A DNA stretch of 5,433 bases from Methanobacteriota archaeon (GCA_002726395.1 PBTA01000060.1:1-5433); one strand, 5' to 3'; positions 1 to 5,143 are shown, numbered from the stretch's first letter. Translations and numbers: made by a program. The notes: a model not told the origin generated them from the letters alone.

Positions 1-1
1 T

Positions 2-1678
2 ATCGCGATATATTCTTTCGTTTCGGAATATGTTTTGGTTGAGGGTAGTGCAATTGGATGTTTCTTAGACGATGCTAATTTGGATCAAACCTACGGATAT
101 GTTGCAGAGGATATGGAAAATGAGTGGTTCAATAGCGATGTTGAGCGTACTTTTACCTGTGATAACGGTGATGAAATCCTCTTTTCTGACGTGAATAATG
201 GATTCCAAGATTGTTATGAAGACGGTGCTGACGAACAGCAGTATGACAGTAATAACAATCCAATTAACTCGTTTGATTGCGATGATGGAAGCCAAGTGTG
301 GATATATCAGGTGAACGACGACGTTGAAGACTGCTCAATGGGAGAAGACGAGAGCATCGAAGATAGTGATGACGATTCCGAAGAGCCAGAAAATTTTGCC
401 TGCTATGACACAATCATGGAAGAATACGATTATGTTCGAAACCTAACCGATTGTGAAGACAATGGTTTTATTTGGATGAATTTGAATGATGACCATAATG
501 AAAACGGAATTGTAGATGATGAGGAATTCCTTTGTGACAATGGTAACATAATACATGACGATCTAGTCAATAATGAAAATGACGACTGCGGAGATGGTTC
601 TGACGAATACTCCGATGATGGCAACGGTGATGATGACCAAGGTGATGATGAATCTGAGGAGTGGAGATATGACTGTCTTTACTTTGTAGATGCGGGCAGT
701 ACAGTCTACGACGATAATGGTGATGCGTCTTTCAATGATTCATGGATTTCTGACGAACTAAACTATCTTTCATCCCTTTGTGGAACAGTTGTTGAAGAAC
801 CTGACATGTATCAAATCAATGAAGATGAGGCTGGAGATGGCAATATCACTTTGACTGAAGCAACAGATTATTTTGCATATGAAGATGATGAGGATTGGAT
901 GACCTTTATTCACTCCGCTTTCATGTGTTCTGATTACAACGCAGACTCTATGCTTGATTTAGTCGAGTTTAGTTCCTTCTACAGCTTTATATCTCCCGAA
1001 GAAAATATTGCTATGCTACTTTGCGAGATGGACTTAGACCAATCCGGCGAAGTAAGCCCTAATGAATTTGGTCTTTGGAAAAATCAATCAAATCAAATGT
1101 CTGATGAAGATTGGAATGACTTCCTCTCTGGATGGTACACAATCGACACTGACAATAGTGGTGGATTAAATGCTGTTGAACTCGCAGAAATGCTTTCCAG
1201 TGATGATGATGAAATCAACGAGGAGAATGAAAGCGATGTAGAAAATGATCGTGAAGGTTTGTATGCATGGATTATTACCAATTCACAGGATATGCCCATG
1301 GAAGGAACATTTAGCGATTACTCAATCGTACTTGCACAATGCACTATGGAAGATACTGAAGACTCTGACAGTATGGCCATGGACCTCGATAATACTCCAA
1401 CGATGGACTGCAGTGAAGATGTCATGAAACTCTCAATTGCTGATGCAATGGCAGATAATGCAGCAATTACCTTCTATGATGCAGATGAATCTGGTACTGT
1501 TTCGGAGGGTGACGTGATTATGGTCAACAATGATACTGGTGATTGGAATACGGTTAGACTACACTCATCATCTGCTAACGCTTATTCTGACGAGAACCCA
1601 ATGATGGCTCCTGGTTTCACTGGAGCTCTGGGTATGCTTGCGCTACTCGGTGCTGCTCTACTAACCCGCAGAGACTGA
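2..1678 (+). CDS. Acidic EF-hand / LDLa-like cell-surface protein with PGF-CTERM anchor (5' truncated)
   Basis: The frame is open to the left edge (ATC at nt 2) with no stop, so the gene starts outside the window; the TTG at nt 35 is only an internal possible start. Counting that TTG as residue 1, I see three two-cysteine LDLa-like repeats of the form F-x-C-D-[ND]-G...D-C-x-x-G-x-D-E at residues 40-67, 80-107 and 165-191 (the second degenerate). EF-hand loops of 12 residues lie at 153-164, 264-275 (position 3 lost), 300-311, 333-344 (DLDQSGEVSPNE), 371-382 and 482-493 (ends in Asp). C298 and C330 flank two of the loops and could form a disulfide. The last 22 residues (526-547) are PGF, a hydrophobic helix, then RRD: the archaeosortase A (PGF-CTERM) signal. 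Hence it is exported and lipid-anchored at its C terminus; calcium binding is inferred from the loops. No signal peptide can be seen because the N terminus is missing. It is paralogous to the gene at 2114-4825. The specific function is unknown. Confidence 0.9.
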   Translation: MAIYSFVSEYVLVEGSAIGCFLDDANLDQTYGYVAEDMENEWFNSDVERTFTCDNGDEILFSDVNNGFQDCYEDGADEQQYDSNNNPINSFDCDDGSQVWIYQVNDDVEDCSMGEDESIEDSDDDSEEPENFACYDTIMEEYDYVRNLTDCEDNGFIWMNLNDDHNENGIVDDEEFLCDNGNIIHDDLVNNENDDCGDGSDEYSDDGNGDDDQGDDESEEWRYDCLYFVDAGSTVYDDNGDASFNDSWISDELNYLSSLCGTVVEEPDMYQINEDEAGDGNITLTEATDYFAYEDDEDWMTFIHSAFMCSDYNADSMLDLVEFSSFYSFISPEENIAMLLCEMDLDQSGEVSPNEFGLWKNQSNQMSDEDWNDFLSGWYTIDTDNSGGLNAVELAEMLSSDDDEINEENESDVENDREGLYAWIITNSQDMPMEGTFSDYSIVLAQCTMEDTEDSDSMAMDLDNTPTMDCSEDVMKLSIADAMADNAAITFYDADESGTVSEGDVIMVNNDTGDWNTVRLHSSSANAYSDENPMMAPGFTGALGMLALLGAALLTRRD

Positions 1679-1704
1679 TGGGAAAGTGGACTTGTAACTC
1701 TATC

Positions 1705-1878
1705 TTAGATGAAGACAATGCGGAATATGACCTTTGATACTGTGTAGATTATAACGATAAATATCAACCAAGCAATAGCTCAGTCGCTGTGTTTTTTCTG
1801 ATGGCTATGAATCAAAATAAGTCGTTCAGCCTCTTCTACAAATGCTGCAAATTCAGCCAGTTCTTACTCAACACTTTG
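1705..1878 (-). pseudogene. Decayed copy of the small membrane-protein gene
   Basis: Read on the minus strand in one frame, this stretch gives QSVE-stop-ELAEFAAFVEEAERL, then 12 residues and a second stop, then AIAWLIFIVIIYTVSKVIF and RIVFI, ending in TAA (plus-strand TTA at 1705-1707). It aligns with residues 22-82 of the intact protein encoded at 4854-5102. The TAA at 1864-1866 replaces a Glu codon (GAA to TAA) and the TGA at 1780-1782 replaces a Trp codon (TGG to TGA). The linker is four codons shorter, without a frameshift. The N-terminal part (MYDPINRQ) is not recognisable. It is convergent with the upstream surface-protein gene, as the intact copy is with its own neighbour. Two nonsense codons make expression of a full product very unlikely. 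Confidence 0.85.
1792..1797 (+). terminator. Weak T6 run, possible terminator of the left surface-protein gene
   Basis: Six T residues occur 113 nt after the stop codon at 1678. Archaeal RNA polymerase often terminates at T-runs without a hairpin. It is the longest T-run on the plus strand between the stop and the tRNA gene, but it is short and lies within the pseudogene, so it may be chance. Confidence 0.25.
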
Positions 1879-1924
1879 ATAGAGAATTAATCCAACGACG
1901 CTAAGAGGTTTCAGATATTTGTTT

Positions 1925-1931
1925 AAAAAAA
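1925..1931 (-). terminator. T7 terminator of the tRNA gene
   Basis: Seven consecutive A on the plus strand give TTTTTTT on the minus strand, 10 nt after the tRNA discriminator base at 1942. Oligo-T immediately downstream is the usual archaeal tRNA termination signal. No hairpin is evident. Confidence 0.65.
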
Positions 1932-1941
1932 TGTACCAAAG

Positions 1942-2014
1942 TAGTCCCTCTCGGATTTGAACCGAGGTCGGGGGAACCAGAATCCTCCATGATGGACCGC
2001 TACACTAAGGGACT
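1942..2014 (-). tRNA. tRNA-Gln (anticodon CTG)
   Basis: The 73-nt gene folds as a cloverleaf on the minus strand. The acceptor arm is AGTCCCT/AGGGACT with discriminator A and the T arm is CTCGG-TTCAAAT-CCGAG. The D arm is GTGT/TCAT with GG in its loop, and the anticodon arm is GAGGA-TTCTGGT-TCCCC. That places anticodon CTG (plus-strand CAG at 1978-1980), which reads Gln codon CAG. The AGUCCC...GGGACUA ends match archaeal tRNA-Gln. Oddities are an A28-C42 mismatch in the anticodon stem, a U13-U22 mismatch and a 4-nt variable loop. Shifting the anticodon stem by one base would read TCT (Arg), but that loses base 26 and leaves a weaker stem with two G-U pairs. CCA is not encoded (CTTTGG follows), and no intron is seen. 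Confidence 0.92.
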
Positions 2015-2062
2015 ATGTCCATCGCTAATGTGTTGTCTTTTTCAACTAAGCGGTAATTTAGG

Positions 2063-2070
2063 TTAATATA
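2063..2070. promoter_or_regulatory. TATA-box candidate (TTAATATA) between the divergent tRNA and lipoprotein genes
   Basis: TTAATATA, followed by TG, is the best TATA-like element in the 99-nt gap between the tRNA 5' end (2014) and the ATG at 2114. On the plus strand it predicts a transcript start near 2092-2098 and a leader of about 20 nt. Read on the minus strand (CATATATTAA) it lies about 50 nt from the mature tRNA end and could also serve the tRNA with a short 5' leader. No clear BRE purine run is visible, and direction cannot be settled by eye. Confidence 0.4.
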
Positions 2071-2113
2071 TGTCGGTGATTGATTTATTAACCAACAGTT
2101 GTGGGTTTGACTC

Positions 2114-4825
2114 ATGAAGAAAATACTAGCAGTGCTTTTTGCTTGCTCAATTGTTCTAGCCGGATGTATGGATTTAACTGACGAAGATGTTGATGCGATT
2201 GTTGACGCAATCGTTGAAATCCCTGGCTGTAACGCAGACGAAACTGCCTATAATTATGATGTCAATGCAACAAATAACAATGCATGTTTGACTGAAACCA
2301 TATTGAAAGACTCGATTACGGATTTCATTAACCTAATGGATAACGGACCTGGTGCAGACCAAACAATGGGAATGTCAATGTCAGGCTCTGGAGATATGGA
2401 AGGCCAACAAATGGATTGGACCTCAGTAAATGCATACAGCCCAAGTGGCGTATACAGCAGCATGGACTTAGACTTGGAAATTATGGTTTGGTCACAATCT
2501 CAACTCATCACCGCCGCAGCAGATGGAACTATATTGATGCAGGTTGATTGGAACGGCGAAAGTATGTTGATGACCAGCGTCACACAGTACAGTTCATGGA
2601 AGGATAATATGGAGATGAATGATGATGACGACATGGACATGGGCGAAGATATGGGCCTGCCTGATATTAGTACTCCGGAGGTTGAACTTCCAGACGACTT
2701 TGATCCGTCTAATGCATTGTTTGTAGCAGGCTTAGCAACTGACAACGGATACGCATTCTCAACTACAATGGATGATGGCGAGGACTACTCTATGACCATG
2801 ACGTTCACCCTCGGGATGGACTTGGTTGTTAGCTCAATGACCATGACCGAAACAATGGGTGGCGAATCTTCAACCTCATCAGTAACCATGCTTGATGACG
2901 TTTCATTGATGGGATACCTTACCATTGACGCCACTCTACCTTACCAGGCTCTTCCATTCGGAACCTCGCCAATGGGTGGAATGGATGGTAGTGATGATGA
3001 CCATGATGACCATGACGAAGATGATGTTTACTGGGAATCCTACAACGGCGGCTACTGCGAATGGGAAGGAAATTCAGATGACGGAGAAGATGTCTGGTCT
3101 TGCAAATTGGATGAATCTGACAATTATTGGGATACATGGTGGTATTATTGTGAATTACATGAAGGAGACTGGCATTGTACCGACGACTTCGGGCAAAGCT
3201 CAGGTCATGAAAATTCTGCTTACCTAGACGAATATGATGCTCATGCAGGACACGATGACGACCACGACGATGATCTAATTACTCCTGAACAACTTCTTGC
3301 TGATATTGACAGTGACGAAAGTGGCACAATGAGTCTCGATGAATTCAATGCTTTTTTTGGGGGCAGCAATGAGATAGATATCAATGATCCTGAATTCTCG
3401 GAGATCTTTGATAACAACGATGCTGATGCATCAGGAGACCTAGATAACAACGAACTTGAAGGATTCATCATGGAATTAGATGCCTACCTAGAAGGTGGTC
3501 ACGATGAAGATGACCATGATGATGATGATGAATATGACGATGATTTTCCCTCTGAAAGCGAGATGTTTTCCGGAATGGACGTCGATCAGGATGGCAATGT
3601 CACGCTAACCGAGGCTTCGGATTACTTCAATCAAATGATGAATGACGCACCAACTCCTGAAGATGCAATGGAAGATGCTGATTATGACGACTCTGGTAAT
3701 GTCAGTTGGAATGAATTTGTTATTAACTGGAATGAATATGAAGATGAAGACGACTCCGACGATTATCATTTGAACAATAGTCAAGATTTGGGTGCTCAAC
3801 TACACGAAGCTTTCAACAACTCTGATGATGATGCGAACGGTGGTTTAGATCTTTCTGAACTTCAAGATTTTATTGACCAAGTTGTAGTTATCACAGAAGC
3901 TTTAGAAGAAGATGATGAAGACGATGATGAGTTTATGTCGCTTGTCAACTCTGCTTTTGCATGTACTGATTACAACACAGACAATATGCTTGATTCTGAT
4001 GAATTCAGTGAATACTACAATGGTATATTTGGTGGAATGAACGTCGGAATGATGCTTTGTTATATGGACTTAGACCTATCTGGAGAAGTAAGCGCTAGTG
4101 AATTCGCTCAATGGGCAAATCAGTCAGATGATTCAGAACCAATGTCTGATGAAGATTGGAACGATTTCGTCTATGGATTTGATATGATGGATACCGACGG
4201 TAGCGGTGGATTAAATCTTGATGAGTTAACTGTCTTTATGTTTGGCGACTTTGGTGATGGTGGGACATTTATGTGTGACAATGGTGGCGAAGTCCCTGGA
4301 AGCTTTGTCGATGATGGAGACAATGACTGTGGTGACTGGTCTGATGAGCCAAATTACAGCGACAATGGTGACGATGGACATGGTGACCACGGCAGTATGT
4401 TTGATTGGATGATTGCAAATACCCAAGCGGACATGCCGATGGAAGGTTCATTTGATGATTACTCAATCGTACTTGCAATGTGTGACATGGATGAGTCAGG
4501 TGATGATGACATGGGTATGGGAATGGGCGAGGCCCCATCAATGCTTTGCGGCGATGATATTATGAAAATATCTATCGCTGATGCGATGGCTGAGGGTGCT
4601 GTAGTTATGTTCCATGACGCAGACATGTCTGGTACTATATCTACCGGTGACATGGTTCACATTAGCCCAGATATCGATCTTGATTCTGACTGGAATATGG
4701 TTAGACTATATTCAACCTCGGCTGACTCTTATTCTGATGAGAACCCAATGTTAACCCCTGGTTTCTCCAGCATGATTGGAATAGTTGCGCTACTTGGTGC
4801 TGCTCTACTAACCCGTAGAGATTAA
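2114..4825 (+). CDS. Large acidic multi-EF-hand lipoprotein with PGF-CTERM anchor
   Basis: This complete 903-residue protein starts with a lipoprotein signal peptide (MKKILAVLFACSIVLAGC, lipobox LAGC, lipidated Cys18), which fixes the ATG; no clear Shine-Dalgarno precedes it. The modules in order are: residues 38-58, a G-C...A-x-N-Y-D...A-C motif; about 60-290, a Met-rich, probably beta-rich domain I cannot name; 294-304, a His/Asp cluster; 306-360, an aromatic four-Cys module (C315, C330, C346, C355); then EF-hand loops at 399-410, 436-447, 489-500, 523-534, 571-582, 619-630, 652-663, 693-704 and 835-846. An LDLa-like repeat lies at 719-745. His/Asp clusters also occur at 377-387, 463-477 and 756-759. 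C617/C649 and C790/C812 are likely disulfides, conserved in the paralogue. Residues 882-903 are the PGF-CTERM signal ending RRD. I infer an exported, calcium-loaded surface protein with lipid anchors at one or both ends. Ligand and partners are unknown. It is paralogous to the gene ending at 1678 and convergent with the gene at 4854-5102. Confidence 0.95.
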   Translation: MKKILAVLFACSIVLAGCMDLTDEDVDAIVDAIVEIPGCNADETAYNYDVNATNNNACLTETILKDSITDFINLMDNGPGADQTMGMSMSGSGDMEGQQMDWTSVNAYSPSGVYSSMDLDLEIMVWSQSQLITAAADGTILMQVDWNGESMLMTSVTQYSSWKDNMEMNDDDDMDMGEDMGLPDISTPEVELPDDFDPSNALFVAGLATDNGYAFSTTMDDGEDYSMTMTFTLGMDLVVSSMTMTETMGGESSTSSVTMLDDVSLMGYLTIDATLPYQALPFGTSPMGGMDGSDDDHDDHDEDDVYWESYNGGYCEWEGNSDDGEDVWSCKLDESDNYWDTWWYYCELHEGDWHCTDDFGQSSGHENSAYLDEYDAHAGHDDDHDDDLITPEQLLADIDSDESGTMSLDEFNAFFGGSNEIDINDPEFSEIFDNNDADASGDLDNNELEGFIMELDAYLEGGHDEDDHDDDDEYDDDFPSESEMFSGMDVDQDGNVTLTEASDYFNQMMNDAPTPEDAMEDADYDDSGNVSWNEFVINWNEYEDEDDSDDYHLNNSQDLGAQLHEAFNNSDDDANGGLDLSELQDFIDQVVVITEALEEDDEDDDEFMSLVNSAFACTDYNTDNMLDSDEFSEYYNGIFGGMNVGMMLCYMDLDLSGEVSASEFAQWANQSDDSEPMSDEDWNDFVYGFDMMDTDGSGGLNLDELTVFMFGDFGDGGTFMCDNGGEVPGSFVDDGDNDCGDWSDEPNYSDNGDDGHGDHGSMFDWMIANTQADMPMEGSFDDYSIVLAMCDMDESGDDDMGMGMGEAPSMLCGDDIMKISIADAMAEGAVVMFHDADMSGTISTGDMVHISPDIDLDSDWNMVRLYSTSADSYSDENPMLTPGFSSMIGIVALLGAALLTRRD
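2996..3013 (+). repeat. Tandem 9-bp repeat (GATGACCAT x2) encoding Asp-Asp-His
   Basis: Two perfect head-to-tail copies of GATGACCAT encode DDH-DDH at residues 295-300 of the lipoprotein, starting a His/Asp cluster. The perfect nine-base period suggests recent slippage that preserves the frame. Confidence 0.7.
3503..3544 (+). repeat. GAT/GAC-rich low-complexity tract encoding an Asp/Glu/His run
   Basis: An imperfect trinucleotide tract with four uninterrupted GAT units (3518-3529) encodes residues 464-477 (mostly Asp, with H468). It sits between two EF-hand groups and probably forms a flexible acidic linker. Similar but shorter tracts lie near 3240-3280 and 3905-3932. Confidence 0.65.
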
Positions 4826-5039
4826 AGTCAAAAACTGACTTGTAACTCCATCATTAGATGGAGACAAAGCGGAACATGACCTTAGATACTGCGGAGACCA
4901 TCAGGATAATCATGAACGAGCCAATAGCCCATCGGGCCCATGGACGCTCAGGTTTTGCTGGTGGCCACGGGTCAAAACCAAGCCGTTCAGCCTCTTCGAC
5001 AAGGGCGGCAAGTTCAGCCAGTTCTTCCTCAACACTCTG
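4824..5039. repeat. Right copy of the duplicated 3'-flank (partner 1684-1878)
   Basis: This is the intact partner of the segment after the left surface-protein gene. It carries the stop-proximal spacer, the inverted repeat at 4825-4841 and most of the small minus-strand gene. It is longer than the left copy mainly because of about 7 nt in the inverted repeat and 12 nt in the linker codons. Homology ends near 5039, before the N-terminal codons of the small gene. Confidence 0.85.
4825..4841. terminator. Inverted repeat between convergent genes, possible bidirectional terminator
   Basis: AAGTCA (4825-4830) and TGACTT (4836-4841) are perfect reverse complements around the loop AAAAC. The left arm begins on the last base of the lipoprotein stop codon. 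On the minus strand the loop reads GTTTTT, giving a T-run just after the small gene's stop at 4854. The arms are short, so function is uncertain. The left duplicate has lost the loop. Confidence 0.4.
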
Positions 5040-5102
5040 TGCAGGCATTGGTTGACGGTTGATTGGGTCATACATCAATATGAGTGACGATTTAACAAAC
5101 AT
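4854..5102 (-). CDS. Small acidic-helix single-pass membrane protein
   Basis: The 82-residue frame (numbered from the ATG at 5102) has three clear parts. There is an acidic, Leu/Ala-rich helix at about 22-41 (QSVEEELAELAALVEEAERL) that could form a coiled coil, a proline linker at 45-54 (PWPPAKPERP) and one hydrophobic helix at about 58-76. A short basic tail with K74 and R78 overlaps and follows the helix end. The ATG at 5075 (MYDPINRQ) is at least as plausible a start, giving 73 residues; neither start has a Shine-Dalgarno. A decayed copy at 1705-1878 preserves the same reading frame, heptad-like helix and C-terminal SKV-x-FR-x-V motif, which supports real coding on this strand. The DNA is visibly more GC-rich than the neighbouring genes. 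It is convergent with the lipoprotein gene (28-nt gap) and divergent from the dehydrogenase gene. I recognise no family; anchoring or assembly of the neighbouring surface protein is only a guess. Confidence 0.75.
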   Translation of the reverse strand: MFVKSSLILMYDPINRQPMPAQSVEEELAELAALVEEAERLGFDPWPPAKPERPWARWAIGSFMIILMVSAVSKVMFRFVSI

Positions 5103-5134
5103 AGTGTTTTAACTCAGAGCCTTGAGAATATCCT

Positions 5135-5140
5135 GGTGAT
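5135..5140 (+). promoter_or_regulatory. Ribosome binding site GGTGAT for the dehydrogenase gene
   Basis: GGTGAT matches the 3' half of the archaeal Shine-Dalgarno AGGAGGTGAT (complement of the 16S tail) and lies 3 nt before the ATG at 5144. That register is equivalent to a GGAGG core about 7 nt upstream. It supports this start. The two surface-protein starts show no comparable site (one cannot be seen). Confidence 0.6.
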
Positions 5141-5143
5141 ATT

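Larger units (their letters stand above)
1684..1878. repeat. Left copy of a duplicated 3'-flank (partner 4824-5039)
   Basis: Starting just after the stop codon, this segment aligns collinearly with 4824-5039. Shared blocks include GACTTGTAACTC (1689-1700 versus 4837-4848), GCGGAAxATGACCTT and ATACTG. A final 56-bp ungapped block (1823-1878 versus 4984-5039) has 49 identical positions by my hand count. All seven differences in that block are G or C in the right copy and A or T here. The match continues upstream into the paralogous coding ends, so it is one duplicated segment rather than a mobile repeat. Homology fades above about nt 1878. Confidence 0.85.

Noticed and set aside
35..37. TTG as the start codon of the left surface-protein gene
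   Set aside because: The frame is open from nt 2 with no upstream stop, and no signal peptide follows the TTG, so the gene most likely begins before the window.
65..624. Minus-strand open frames across the left surface-protein gene
   Set aside because: They are antisense shadows of Asp/Glu-rich codons (GAT, GAC and GAA read back as Ile, Val and Phe/Ser-rich frames) and contradict the clear EF-hand and LDLa-like patterns on the plus strand.
1942..1960. Integration (att) site at the tRNA 3' end
   Set aside because: No second copy of the tRNA 3' end is visible in the window and there is no integrase, so the duplication is not explained by tRNA-targeted integration here.
1967..1988. Alternative tRNA-Arg (TCT) reading from shifting the anticodon stem by one base
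   Set aside because: It leaves no base 26 and gives a stem with one A-C mismatch and two G-U pairs, while the CTG register has four Watson-Crick pairs and Gln-like acceptor ends.
2925..3227. Plus-strand 100-codon frame inside the lipoprotein gene
   Set aside because: It is an out-of-frame reading of the GAT/GAC tract (giving Met and Thr runs) inside a continuous, motif-rich frame.
3001..3544. CRISPR-like or minisatellite array
   Set aside because: The repeats are trinucleotide/9-mer coding low complexity within one frame, without regular spacers.
1684..5039. The repeated flank as an insertion sequence or transposon
   Set aside because: The repeats are collinear with paralogous coding ends, carry a non-transposase gene, and show no terminal inverted repeats or target-site duplication.
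4858..5055. Plus-strand 65-codon frame opposite the small membrane-protein gene
   Set aside because: The minus-strand frame has a coherent helix, linker and membrane helix, and its reading is preserved in the decayed copy; the plus frame has no such support.
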